Assembly: GCA_029547705.1 (NCBI GenBank)
Contig: JAKPOU010000028.1
Coordinates: forward strand, 119,982-157,245
Length of the DNA stretch: 37,264 nt
Reading direction: 5' to 3'
Origin: Bacteroidota bacterium
GTDB lineage: Bacteria > Bacteroidota > Bacteroidia > Bacteroidales > VadinHA17
Below, piece after piece: positions 16,108 through 24,553 of the stretch (within the stretch, counting starts at the first letter, position 1; each line of letters starts with the position of its first letter). The notes below the pieces were generated by a model that did no database searches, had not been told where the DNA came from, and was given only the letters and a program-made list of their open reading frames with translations. Both the position numbers and the translations under genes were made by a program.

Positions 16108-17922
16108 CTACATTCTACCCCTGGTTTTTGTCCCTGGAGGAGTCTTTCTGACGGATTTTACATTCTTTTCGCTTATGTCCCACACATATTCCAGAACCCA
16201 GTTTTCCTTTATTTCAATAATCTGCGGCATATACGAAACCGGTTCCGGCTGACGCCCGGCATGAAAATCTCCCGGAGTCCATTTGCCATCATTGTTAAGA
16301 TCATAAATCACACGTACCTGGTAAACTCCTTTGTCAAGCAGGGGAAATTCAAGCCTGCCGTCCTTGTTCATAAACACTTCCCTGACAATTTTTCCCTCTT
16401 CGGTCAGAAGCTGGATTATCCTGCTTCCTTCATGGTTGTTTATATCTAGCACAAGCTTTCCGTACGACTCCTCACCTTTTACCGTGAATTTATAGGCTGA
16501 TGAATCGGAATGTTCGCCATAAATATTCCCGAAGGATTCGGAATCGGCTATAAAAATATAGTTTTTATTCATACCAAGCTTACCTTTCATGCTTATCCTG
16601 CAAGAATTTGTACTGTCAATATCCAGGCTGAAAGGTATTTTTTTCCGGTCGCCTCCTTCCAGTTCATACAGCCTTATTCTTGATGTGTCCGGTTTCCGGA
16701 ACGGAGTCTGTGAAGTAAAAACAAGAGCCTCTCCCGGTTTTAGGGAGGCAGTACTGATGTTTGTGGTAAACCTGAAAGGCGCCGGTTTTATCCTGCCCCT
16801 GGCCGGTGTACGGGGAAATATGTATCTCATCATTACCGTATCCTCCCTGAGGACATTTACACCTGAACTGTCTGTAAAGGGATATTTAATGACCGAAGTG
16901 ATTAGCGGCCGGTTGTATTGTGCAGTGTCGGCAATCCACACCCTGATGGAGTCTCCCCCTTTGTTGCCCTCGGTAAAATATGAACCCGGGGCGGCTCCGG
17001 GTATGGAAAAATGAAATCCCAGGCTGTCCGGCGGAAGGGAAAGAGTGTAATTGAGCCTGTAAGCTGCTCCCCTTGATGAGGAAGTGAGATAACGTATCTT
17101 CTTTTCATGCTGAAAGAGATAGAGTTTGTAGTCTCCCTGCAGAACAATTGTATCAGCTGATTTCGTTTTCCCCGGCAGCTGCCTGAGCAGGCTGAGGGTA
17201 TCCCGGCCTGGCGGAATCCAGTTTTTTTCAGGGGTAACAGATATAGTGGAATCCAGAAAAGCTATTTCCTCATCGGGCAGATTGAAATTCTTGCTGTTAT
17301 CTGCATCCTTCAGGGCATACAGCCTGTATTCCCGGGCAGCCACATTATCTATCCTGAAATACCCGTTCTTGTCTGCCACTGCTATATACGACGGGATTTC
17401 CCTTATGAAAGCAGAATCCTCCTTCTGGATATACAGGACAACGAGTGTTGCTTCAGGAGGATTGAGGTCATCGGCTTTAAGGACATTTCCGGTAACGGAG
17501 AGGGAATCAATAAACGGTCCGGTTGAAAACACAAACTGAAAATTGTTTATGGGATTTCCCTCATTCAGATCCCGTACCGCATCCTGAAAATAGAAGGTAT
17601 ATGTTGTACTGTCCCTCAGTTCTTCTTCATACCTGATAACAATATCCTTTCCCCTTATCCGGATCTCAGGCATCCTTTTCATGGGCGGCGACACCATGAA
17701 TTTCTCATTTATCTTGTCAAGCACCACGTATTCATCGAAGGAAATGACTATCCTGCTGCCCCTGAAATTCCTTGCACCATTCTCCGGAACACTTTTCAGA
17801 ACAACCGGGGGCTCTGTATCCCGGGGTCCGCCCGATGGAGAGCTGATCTTGGCACATCCGGCTGCCAGCATAAATCCGCTGACAACATACGCGATATACC
17901 TTAATATGCCTGTTTTCTCCAT
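16108..17922 (-). CDS. Ig-like (SbsA-type) domain lipoprotein
   Basis: This 604-residue protein starts with a lipoprotein signal ending LAAGC (Cys near residue 23), followed by the AKISSPSGGPRDTEPPVV linker typical of a Bacteroidota lipoprotein family with an N-terminal SbsA Ig-like (Big_5) domain. The domain is visible as VLKSVPENGARNF...IVISFDEYV and YTFYFQDAVRDLNEGNPI. A prealbumin-like segment follows (GYFRIDNVAAREYRLYALKDAD), and a similar one sits near the C-terminus (VYQVRVIYDLNNDGKWTPGDF). It should sit in the outer membrane. The function is unknown. It may be the first gene of the minus-strand row that continues with the ROK kinase 19 bp away. Confidence 0.85.
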   Translation of the reverse strand: MEKTGILRYIAYVVSGFMLAAGCAKISSPSGGPRDTEPPVVLKSVPENGARNFRGSRIVISFDEYVVLDKINEKFMVSPPMKRMPEIRIRGKDIVIRYEEELRDSTTYTFYFQDAVRDLNEGNPINNFQFVFSTGPFIDSLSVTGNVLKADDLNPPEATLVVLYIQKEDSAFIREIPSYIAVADKNGYFRIDNVAAREYRLYALKDADNSKNFNLPDEEIAFLDSTISVTPEKNWIPPGRDTLSLLRQLPGKTKSADTIVLQGDYKLYLFQHEKKIRYLTSSSRGAAYRLNYTLSLPPDSLGFHFSIPGAAPGSYFTEGNKGGDSIRVWIADTAQYNRPLITSVIKYPFTDSSGVNVLREDTVMMRYIFPRTPARGRIKPAPFRFTTNISTASLKPGEALVFTSQTPFRKPDTSRIRLYELEGGDRKKIPFSLDIDSTNSCRISMKGKLGMNKNYIFIADSESFGNIYGEHSDSSAYKFTVKGEESYGKLVLDINNHEGSRIIQLLTEEGKIVREVFMNKDGRLEFPLLDKGVYQVRVIYDLNNDGKWTPGDFHAGRQPEPVSYMPQIIEIKENWVLEYVWDISEKNVKSVRKTPPGTKTRGRM

Positions 17923-17947
17923 CCGATCCGGGTTTTTTAAGGGTTTA

Positions 17948-17955
17948 CAAACTTA
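17948..17955 (-). promoter_or_regulatory. Candidate -7 box for the Ig-like lipoprotein row
   Basis: TAAGTTTG on the minus strand fits TAnnTTTG and lies 26 bp before the ATG at 17922. No exact TTTG is seen 19-21 bases upstream, so the match is partial. If real it could drive the whole row to 9853. Confidence 0.35.
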
Positions 17956-18149
17956 CATCAATTTTTTTATCAATGTAATCAGCTCAGTAACTTTAATCAG
18001 CAGCAGGTTTCTTATTCCATCCGGTAATCTTATCCGGTCCGGTCCTGGCCGACAACATACGTATCACCCGGAACAGCTGTTTCTCTTCTCTTTTGTTCCC
18101 GGATTTCCAACTTTATCCTGATTAGGGTTTTCTTTATTTGCATAATTTA

Positions 18150-18157
18150 TACCTTTG
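18150..18157 (+). promoter_or_regulatory. Candidate -7 box for lgt
   Basis: TACCTTTG fits TAnnTTTG and lies 22 bp before the lgt ATG. The -33 box is weak (no TTTG at the right spacing). The rest of 17923-18179 holds ATCCGG-like runs but no gene that I can see. Confidence 0.35.
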
Positions 18158-18179
18158 GCTTTTAACTAATATCTGAAAA

Positions 18180-18992
18180 ATGCATTTTCTTGTTATCCCA
18201 TGGGATGTTAATCCTGAGATTTTCAGGGTAGGATCTTTTGCAATAAGATGGTACGGATTGCTGTTTGCCTCCGGTTTTTTATTCGGATATATAATTATGA
18301 ACAGGATTTTCAGAAATGAAAATCTTCCGGAAGCCTCCCTTGACAGACTGACAATATATATGGCAGTCGGTGTTATTGCCGGGGCAAGGCTCGGGCACTG
18401 CCTGTTCTACGAACCGGGTTATTATCTCTCCCATCCCGGTGAAATACTGAAGATATGGCACGGGGGACTGGCAAGCCATGGTGCTGCCATTGGCATACTG
18501 ATCGCGATCTGGCTGTTTGTAAGGAAGGAAAGGAAGGATTATGCCTGGGCTCTTGACCGTATTGCCATTGTTGTTGCACTTGCAGGCTTTTTTATCAGGA
18601 TAGGCAACCTGATGAATTCCGAAATATACGGTGTGGAAACCACTCTTCCCTGGGGTTTCGTTTTCCTGAGAAACGGAGAGAATGCCCCGAAGCATCCAAC
18701 CCAGATCTATGAAGCCCTCGCATACCTTATGATATTCATTCTCCTTTACCGCCTGTACTGGAGGAAAAAGGGAGAACACTACCAGGGCACGCTTATCAGT
18801 CTGGCTATGATACTGATTTTCACTGCAAGGTTCTTTCTTGAATTCCTGAAGGAAGACCAGGTTGATTTTGAACAGGGAATGGCATTGAACATGGGTCAGT
18901 TACTCAGCATTCCCTTTGTCGTTGCCGGCTGTATCTGGCTCTGGCACAGCCTGAAAAACAAAAAGACCGCCACAATAAAAAGAAAGGGCTGA
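18180..18992 (+). CDS. lgt: Prolipoprotein diacylglyceryl transferase
   Basis: Lgt moves diacylglycerol from phosphatidylglycerol to the lipobox cysteine of lipoproteins, the first step of their maturation in the inner membrane. The 270-residue protein has about seven hydrophobic segments, the IRWYGLLFASGF start, HGGLASHGAAIG near residues 94-105 with the essential His, the IRIGNLMNSEIYG signature near 140, and ARFFLEFLKEDQ near the end. The length is normal. It serves the many lipoproteins in this window (GH92, DUF4197, Ig-like). It is convergent with the TetR gene. Confidence 0.96.
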   Translation: MHFLVIPWDVNPEIFRVGSFAIRWYGLLFASGFLFGYIIMNRIFRNENLPEASLDRLTIYMAVGVIAGARLGHCLFYEPGYYLSHPGEILKIWHGGLASHGAAIGILIAIWLFVRKERKDYAWALDRIAIVVALAGFFIRIGNLMNSEIYGVETTLPWGFVFLRNGENAPKHPTQIYEALAYLMIFILLYRLYWRKKGEHYQGTLISLAMILIFTARFFLEFLKEDQVDFEQGMALNMGQLLSIPFVVAGCIWLWHSLKNKKTATIKRKG

Positions 18993-19081
18993 ACTGCTTT
19001 TACGTCATCCCTGCAGGGAAAAGGAAAATAATACAGAATGTGCCCGGATCAGTGTCAAAACAGTGTCCGGGGAGGAAGCTG

Positions 19082-19663
19082 CTATTTTGCAAGTATTCCG
19101 TGGAACAGTATATCCAGGATGCCATTCAGCCTGTTTTCAATGTCTATCTCCTTCCTTTTCCAGAAAAGAGGCACTTCCAGACCCTTGAGGGCGGTCTGGA
19201 CAGCAAGGGCAGTATATTCACTGTTGGGTACATTGAAGACCTTCTTCCTGGCACCATCATAGAGAATAAGTCTCAGAATTGCAAGCTCTTCACGGTCGTA
19301 TTTGGTTCTGACACTCTCTATGAAATCAAAATGGTCAAGGTTCTTGTCAAAGATGGCATTGTAATAATTTGATAGTTTTTCGAACGATTTCATCCTGACA
19401 AAAACATAGTTCCGCAGTTTTTCAGTAGGTGAATCAACTGCCTTGATAGTCTTAGTCAGCTCATTTCTAAGAATATTGGCCTCATTCATCACCACTGCCT
19501 TGAATATTTCTTCCTTACCGTTGAAATAGTAATAAATGGAACTCTTACCCATCTTAAGAGCCCTGGCAATCTCATCCATCGAGGTTTTCTTAAATCCGTA
19601 CCTGCTGAAAATGCTGCCGGAGATCTTAATGATCCGCTTTCTATATTCCTCTTTATTAACCAT
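19082..19663 (-). CDS. TetR family transcriptional regulator
   Basis: From the ATG at 19663 the protein is 193 residues long, normal for TetR. The DNA-binding domain is at the N-terminus: RIIKISGSIFSRYGFKKTSMDEIARALKMGKSSIYYYFNGKEEIF, the classic TetR helix-turn-helix with YYYF. The rest is a helical ligand domain of unknown specificity. The frame is open further upstream to 19795, but that part encodes no domain and crosses a promoter with a perfect palindrome, so I reject the longer start. It is divergent from the mtnA-aldolase-mtnP genes, 220 bp apart, and may regulate itself and possibly them. Confidence 0.9.
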   Translation of the reverse strand: MVNKEEYRKRIIKISGSIFSRYGFKKTSMDEIARALKMGKSSIYYYFNGKEEIFKAVVMNEANILRNELTKTIKAVDSPTEKLRNYVFVRMKSFEKLSNYYNAIFDKNLDHFDFIESVRTKYDREELAILRLILYDGARKKVFNVPNSEYTALAVQTALKGLEVPLFWKRKEIDIENRLNGILDILFHGILAK

Positions 19664-19733
19664 ATAACTCTTGACTGGAGACTGACCGGTTCTTTCTGTA
19701 AAATTACAATATAAAACTTCAACATTCAAATAT

Positions 19734-19752
19734 TTCGACCAATCCGGTCGAA
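19734..19752. promoter_or_regulatory. Probable TetR operator
   Basis: TTCGACC (19734-19740), five bases, then GGTCGAA (19746-19752) form a perfect 7-bp palindrome in the upstream region of the TetR gene. It lies directly upstream of a near-consensus -7 box for that gene (AATATTTG, minus strand, 19727-19734) and fits between the expected -7 and -33 boxes, an ideal place for autorepression. A related half-site, GACCGGT, occurs at 19684-19690. Confidence 0.6.
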
Positions 19753-19814
19753 GTTTTGAATCCGCTTTTATTGGGATATCCGGTGGAAAGCTCAAGTAAA
19801 TCGGTCAAAATCAT

Positions 19815-19846
19815 TTTCGAATATCTTTTTTATTTTTATAAATTTG
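19815..19846 (+). promoter_or_regulatory. Candidate promoter of mtnA
   Basis: TTTC (19815-19818), 20 bases, TAAATTTG (19839-19846): a full -7 match and three of four bases at -33 for the Bacteroidota form TTTG-N20-TAnnTTTG. The ATG follows 38 bp later. The TetR palindrome lies about 60 bp upstream. Confidence 0.5.
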
Positions 19847-19883
19847 GTTTCTGAACGCGACTTGTTTTCATTATTTAATCATA

Positions 19884-20993
19884 ATGCTCGCAGGCACTAA
19901 AAATTATCAGGGTATCTGGCTTGATGAATCTGATCCTTCTGTCGTAAGGGTGATAGATCAGAACCGTCTTCCCTTTTTCTTTGAGACAAGGGAACTCAGG
20001 TCTGTGGAAGATGTATACACCGCCATCAGCACAATGACGGTCCGCGGTGCACCTCTTATCGGAGCCGCGGCAGCTTTCGGCATTTATCTGGCCACATTTG
20101 AGTTGTCGCGCAATGCTGACCACGTTCATCAACTTGAAAATGCAGCCAGATATCTTGTTTCCTGCCGCCCGACGGCAGTGAATCTTTCCGCTGCCCTGAA
20201 TTTTGTAATGGACAGGATAAGAAATAATCCTGCTGATTCATCACTCCGGGAAACTGCACTGAAGGCAGCACTAGACCTCTGTGAGCAGGAGAAGGAGAAT
20301 TGCAGGCTTATCGGGATAAACGGCCTGCCCCTTATTGAGGATGCAGGCAAAAGGAAAAACGGGAATCCCGTCAATATCCTCACTCACTGCAATGCGGGCT
20401 GGCTGGCATCAATTGATTACGGCACCGCCCTGGCACCGGTTTACCTGGCTCATGAATCCGGTATTCCGGTTCACGTATGGGTAGACGAAACCAGGCCCCG
20501 CAACCAGGGATCGAGGCTGACAGCCTGGGAACTGGACCAGGCGGGTGTTCCCTGTACCCTGATAGCTGACAATACGGGAGGACATCTGATGCAGCACGGG
20601 ATGGTCGACCTGGTTATTGTCGGAAGTGACCGTACAACAATACAGGGGGATGTGGCCAACAAAATAGGGACATACCTGAAGGCACTGGCTGCATATGACA
20701 ATAATATCCCCTTCTATTCAGCATTCCCGTCAACTACCCTTGACTTCAGGCTCAATGACGGACTGAAGGAAATACCTGTTGAAGAACGTGATGAGGAAGA
20801 GCTGGTTTTTATTGAGGGATTTAACGGTGAAACAATAGAAAAAATAAAAATATGTCCGGATAATGTCCGCGGTGCCAATTATGGTTTTGATATTACTCCT
20901 GCAAGACTTATTGCGGGACTGATAACCGAAAGGGGCATCTGCAGGCCATCAGAAAAGGAAATCAGAAATATGTTCTCAGATAAAATCAAATAA
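19884..20993 (+). CDS. mtnA: S-methyl-5-thioribose-1-phosphate isomerase
   Basis: MtnA turns the aldose 5-methylthioribose-1-phosphate into the ketose methylthioribulose-1-phosphate. The 369-residue protein has TVRGAPLIGAAAAFGI (53-67), NILTHCNAG with the catalytic Cys169, VDETRPRNQGSRLTAWEL, and VGSDRTTIQGDVANKIGTY with the catalytic Asp249, ending ITPARLIAGLITERG. These set it apart from the eIF2B alpha-type relatives. It is the first of three tightly spaced genes; the aldolase starts 5 bp after its stop. No kinase (mtnK) is present, so the phosphorylase encoded two genes downstream should supply its substrate. Confidence 0.95.
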   Translation: MLAGTKNYQGIWLDESDPSVVRVIDQNRLPFFFETRELRSVEDVYTAISTMTVRGAPLIGAAAAFGIYLATFELSRNADHVHQLENAARYLVSCRPTAVNLSAALNFVMDRIRNNPADSSLRETALKAALDLCEQEKENCRLIGINGLPLIEDAGKRKNGNPVNILTHCNAGWLASIDYGTALAPVYLAHESGIPVHVWVDETRPRNQGSRLTAWELDQAGVPCTLIADNTGGHLMQHGMVDLVIVGSDRTTIQGDVANKIGTYLKALAAYDNNIPFYSAFPSTTLDFRLNDGLKEIPVEERDEEELVFIEGFNGETIEKIKICPDNVRGANYGFDITPARLIAGLITERGICRPSEKEIRNMFSDKIK

Positions 20994-20997
20994 ACAA

Positions 20998-21597
20998 ATG
21001 GAAGGTGTTGTAAAATTCAATTGCCACTGGACCCAGTGCGGACCCGTAATATCAGATGATCAGTATGAAATAATCAATTACTGGAGGGAAATACTGTATA
21101 ATATGGATCTGATTGGAGCCTATGAAAACGGTGTGGGATTCGGAAACATGAGCATGAGGATCAGGGGCGGAAACCAGTTTGTCATAACAGGCTCGGCAAC
21201 GGGAGAAATTCCCGATCTTGAACCGGGTCATTACGTGAAAGTAATTTCATTCAATATTGATGATAATGCAGTACAGTGCGCCGGTCCTCTCAAGGCCTCA
21301 TCGGAATCACTTACCCATGCGGCAATTTACCTTGCCGATCCCGACGTCAATGCCATAGTCCACGTTCACAGTATAGCACTGTGGAACGAAATCATATATA
21401 AGGTGCCGACGACCAATCCGGCTATGGAATACGGGACAACAGGACTGGCAAAGGATATTTTCAGGCTCTTCAGCGATTCGGATGTATTTGAAAAAAGAAT
21501 AATTGTCATGGCAGGTGATCGTGCAGGAATACTTACATTCGGCCAGGACATGGATGAGGCAGTTAATATTCTCATGCGATACCTGGGGAAGGAATAA
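20998..21597 (+). CDS. Class II aldolase/adducin-family protein, likely 5-(methylthio)ribulose-1-phosphate aldolase or MtnB-like dehydratase
   Basis: The 199-residue protein has the class II aldolase layout: GFGNMSMRIRGGNQFVITGS (47-66), ASSESLTHAAIY with the catalytic-type Glu103, and VHVHS with the zinc ligands His122 and His124. The third zinc ligand of fuculose aldolase, a His in an HHG motif, would fall at AGDRAGI (172-178), where Asp174-Arg175 stand instead. It lies between mtnA and mtnP, so its substrate should be methylthio- or 5-deoxyribulose-1-phosphate. Cleavage to DHAP plus an aldehyde (DHAP shunt) is favoured because no mtnC/mtnD/mtnW follow, but a dehydratase (MtnB) role cannot be excluded. 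Confidence 0.8.
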   Translation: MEGVVKFNCHWTQCGPVISDDQYEIINYWREILYNMDLIGAYENGVGFGNMSMRIRGGNQFVITGSATGEIPDLEPGHYVKVISFNIDDNAVQCAGPLKASSESLTHAAIYLADPDVNAIVHVHSIALWNEIIYKVPTTNPAMEYGTTGLAKDIFRLFSDSDVFEKRIIVMAGDRAGILTFGQDMDEAVNILMRYLGKE

Positions 21598-22346
21598 TGG
21601 TAAAAATAGGCATTATAGGAGGTTCAGGGCTGGAAGATCCTGAAATACTGGATTCACCCGAAATAATCAATATCAGCAATAAATACGGCAGCCCGGCTTC
21701 CCCTCTTGTATGCGGAAAAATAGGCAACACTGAAACAGTTATCCTGTCGCGTCACGGAAAGGATCATACCATACCTCCGTCAGCCGTCAATAACAGGGCC
21801 AATATTTCAGCCCTGGCTGATGCCGGCTGCACGCATATCATCAGTACAACAGCATGCGGAAGCCTCAGGGAGGAAATACAGCGCGGAGATATTATCATTC
21901 CCGATCAGTTCATAGATTTTACAAGACATCGCTATATAACATTCTTCGACGAGTTTGAACCCGGTAATATGGGTCATACCCCAATGGCTGATCCCTTCGA
22001 CAGGCATCTGAGGTCATTACTGATATCCGCAGCCCGGAAGCTGCGGCTTCCTGTCCATGACAAGGGTGTAATGATCACCATTGAAGGCCCCAGGTTCTCA
22101 ACAAGGGCCGAGTCTCACCTTTTCAGGATGTGGGGTGCCGATATCATCAACATGTCGGTTGCCCCGGAAGCCATTCTGGCAAACGAAATCAAAATACCCT
22201 ATGCCACAATAGCAATGAGCACCGACTATGACTCCTGGAAAAAAGATGAACAGCCGGTCACATGGGAAGAAGTCCTGAAAGTTTTTAATGCAAATGTCCA
22301 TAATGTCCTCAGCCTTCTGCGCGAGGTTATTCCCCTTGTAAATTAA
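21597..22346 (+). CDS. mtnP: S-methyl-5'-thioadenosine phosphorylase
   Basis: The enzyme splits methylthioadenosine (or 5'-deoxyadenosine) with phosphate into adenine and the ribose-1-phosphate derivative. The 249-residue protein starts IGIIGGSGLEDPE, then has LSRHGKDHTIPPSAVNNRANI, TTACGSLREEIQRGDIIIPDQFIDFT, TIEGPRFSTRAES, and NMSVAPEAILANEIKIPYATIAMSTDYDSW, the MTAP pattern that separates it from ordinary purine nucleoside phosphorylase. The ATG overlaps the aldolase stop (TAATG), so translation is coupled. It is the first enzyme of the pathway though last in the gene order. Confidence 0.92.
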   Translation: MVKIGIIGGSGLEDPEILDSPEIINISNKYGSPASPLVCGKIGNTETVILSRHGKDHTIPPSAVNNRANISALADAGCTHIISTTACGSLREEIQRGDIIIPDQFIDFTRHRYITFFDEFEPGNMGHTPMADPFDRHLRSLLISAARKLRLPVHDKGVMITIEGPRFSTRAESHLFRMWGADIINMSVAPEAILANEIKIPYATIAMSTDYDSWKKDEQPVTWEEVLKVFNANVHNVLSLLREVIPLVN

Positions 22347-22641
22347 TGGGAGCGGGCCGGAGACCGGATGATTGGAACGACACTGAAAACAGGAGGCCGG
22401 GAAATGACAGACAGCCCCTGAAAAAAAATTTGACTTCCCTTTATTTTTGATGCAAATTTTATATAAGTGACTTGATCCTGAATTTTTCTACACTATTAAC
22501 AAACCGTTCAGTATACACCATACAATAACCAAAAAGTCTGATTGATTAATCGTTATATAATTTTAGAATTATATAAATGATTTTAAGGTATTTGTTTGAA
22601 TAACAATTCAATAATACCAGTCATACTTAATTCTATCCGGG
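22347..22641. other. Intergenic stretch with an AT-rich inverted repeat
   Basis: I see no gene here. A perfect 10-bp inverted repeat, TTATATAATT (22553-22562) and AATTATATAA (22567-22576) with loop TTAG, lies 65 bp before the next start; it could be a weak terminator or a regulator site. A TAnnTTTG-like TATTTTTG is present at 22442-22449 without a matching -33 box. Confidence 0.4.
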
Positions 22642-23065
22642 ATGAAAAAGCTGTTCTTGTTTTTGTCCTGTTCAGCACTCTTATATTGCTGAACGGTTGT
22701 GGTATTAAAAGTTTGGTATCAAAAAAGGGATTCTTGATGATACCCTGCCCATGCTGATAAACCAGCTGTCATCAGCGATCCGGATGAATATAAATCTGGT
22801 TGCCTCAAGTGTGAAGGACATTATCGTACTGTCCTTCGGAAACGTGTTAGTCCTGGTTGACAAAACTGTTAATTCGATCGTGATAATCAGTTCAATCGTT
22901 TTACTGTCTATCGGCCTGTTAATATTTATTTTCCTGTTGTTCAGAAAGAAAAAAGAATTTACTGCATTCAGGGCCATCGGTCTGTTTTTCATGCTTGTAT
23001 ATCTTGGCTTCTTTTTGACAATAATTCACTCAAACGGCAGAATATCCTATTCTCCTGCAAAATAA
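22642..23065 (+). pseudogene. Frameshifted small lipoprotein/membrane protein gene
   Basis: The ATG at 22642 gives MKKLFLFLSCSALLYC and then stops at 22690. In the next frame the lipobox-like LNGCGIKSLVSKK follows, and in the third frame GILDDTLPMLINQLSSAIRMN continues without a stop to 23065, with two TM segments (SIVIISSIVLLSIGLLIFIF; FRAIGLFFMLVYLGFFL). Joining the three gives a sensible lipoprotein signal plus a C-terminal membrane domain, so I infer one gene with two frame breaks: one near 22680-22689 and one at the A6 run 22711-22716. I do not recognise the family. The second break is in a homopolymer and could be an assembly error. Confidence 0.5.
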
Positions 23066-23179
23066 CTTTGGCAAAATAACAGGTCGTTATACTATTACCA
23101 GAAGAATTCAATGAACTGAATCCAGCTTTTTTCCGGGTTAATGTTGTATTTTAACTCCCTGATTTTTCATAAAAAGCTG

Positions 23180-24520
23180 ATGGAAAAAGGGTTCTTCATG
23201 CCGATACTGCTCCTGTTATTATGCCAGCCTGCTGTTGCTCAGGATTCTGATTCATTTTTTAAATTTGATCTCCTCCTTCGTTACCGCTTCGAATTATGGG
23301 ATGGCTTCAATGCAAAGAACTACGGGGATGACAGTCCTGACGCTGTCGGTAATCTGAATGATAAATTCCTTCTCCAGAGGATCATTCCGGGGATAATATA
23401 CAGGAGGGGTAAAATAAAAGCAGAATTCCATATGCAGGATTCAAGAGCCTTCGGATGGTCCCTGAGCCGTAAGAACTACCCGGATCTGTATAAGGTCGGC
23501 AACCCCTTGTCGGATAATTCATTTTACGTAATGAATCCCCAGGAAGAATATTTCGAAATATATGATCTTTTCGTCGAGTACAGGGGATTACTGAAGAATC
23601 TGTCGGTAAAGGCAGGCCGCCAGAAGATTTTTTACGGCGACTGGAGAATCTTTGAAATGTCACAGTGGGGAAATACCGGAAGATATACCTGGGATGCAAT
23701 AAAAATTTCCTACAGAAAAGATGATGAATATATTGATGTTTTCGGAGGAGGAACAAAAATACATGATCCCGAAAAAACCCACGTGCCCTTCACTCATCTG
23801 GAATACCTGGGAGGTGGTATATATTCACATAAAAAGCTGACTTCCTGGCTTGATGCAGAACCTTTCTATGCCCTGAAGATCCCCGGCACCGCCGACTATA
23901 TCAGGACCCGGTCATTAAACAGGAACTGGGCGGGTATAAAATTCTTAAGTCCGGAAGACAAAAGATTCTCGTATGATGTTCTTTATGCACGTGAATTCGG
24001 CAGTGAAGCCGGACAGCGGATTAAGGCTCACGGATTCGGATTAAGGACGACATGCAGGCTTGACGGCCTGCCGGCAGCACCCGAACTGAGTCTGGCCTAT
24101 TATTATGCCTCCGGTGATAAGCCGGGGGATGATATAATTCAGACTTTTGATCCGGTTTACGGGTCGCGGGCCAGATTCCACGGATTTATGGGATTCGTTT
24201 CCTGGTCCAATCTCAGCAACCCGCAATTCTCCCTGAAGCTTTCCGGCAGCGGAAAGAGGATGTATGTTGAACTCAAACACATGCTTTTCTATATTCCCGA
24301 ACCTGAGAACTGTACTTTTCTGAATACCATGAAACTGAAGGATGGCTGTAATCATCTTGGTAATGAAACCAACCTGTATTTCAGGCATCAGCCTAATAAA
24401 CACTGGCAGCTTACCGGCATTCTTGGATATTTTACACCGGGAGATATTGAACAGATCAGTTTAAAAGAACCTGAAAATGCTTTCTGGATGGGGCTTCAGG
24501 TACAATACTCATTGAACTGA
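23180..24520 (+). CDS. Alginate-export-family outer-membrane porin
   Basis: I choose the ATG at 23180, which gives a normal signal peptide (MEKGFFMPILLLLLCQPAVAQ), rather than the one 39 bp upstream. The mature protein of about 425 residues is a beta-barrel: alternating strands such as FDLLLRYRFELWDGF, KIKAEFHMQDSRAFGW and LSVKAGRQKIFYGDWRIFEMSQWGNTGRYTWDAIKI. The GRQ...YGD.R....WGNTGR.WD pattern is the core of the alginate export family (AlgE-like). It ends in a strand with a terminal aromatic-rich pattern (FWMGLQVQYSLN), as outer-membrane barrels do. The real substrate is unknown; many family members are not linked to alginate. It lies 33 bp before the MFS gene. Confidence 0.82.
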   Translation: MEKGFFMPILLLLLCQPAVAQDSDSFFKFDLLLRYRFELWDGFNAKNYGDDSPDAVGNLNDKFLLQRIIPGIIYRRGKIKAEFHMQDSRAFGWSLSRKNYPDLYKVGNPLSDNSFYVMNPQEEYFEIYDLFVEYRGLLKNLSVKAGRQKIFYGDWRIFEMSQWGNTGRYTWDAIKISYRKDDEYIDVFGGGTKIHDPEKTHVPFTHLEYLGGGIYSHKKLTSWLDAEPFYALKIPGTADYIRTRSLNRNWAGIKFLSPEDKRFSYDVLYAREFGSEAGQRIKAHGFGLRTTCRLDGLPAAPELSLAYYYASGDKPGDDIIQTFDPVYGSRARFHGFMGFVSWSNLSNPQFSLKLSGSGKRMYVELKHMLFYIPEPENCTFLNTMKLKDGCNHLGNETNLYFRHQPNKHWQLTGILGYFTPGDIEQISLKEPENAFWMGLQVQYSLN

Positions 24521-24553
24521 CCGGAATGATATAATCTGGTAATAATTCCTTAC

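Noticed and set aside
19664..19795. Longer N-terminus for the TetR protein
   Set aside because: The extra 44 codons hold no domain and run through a palindrome and -7 box; the TetR fold begins right after the ATG at 19663.
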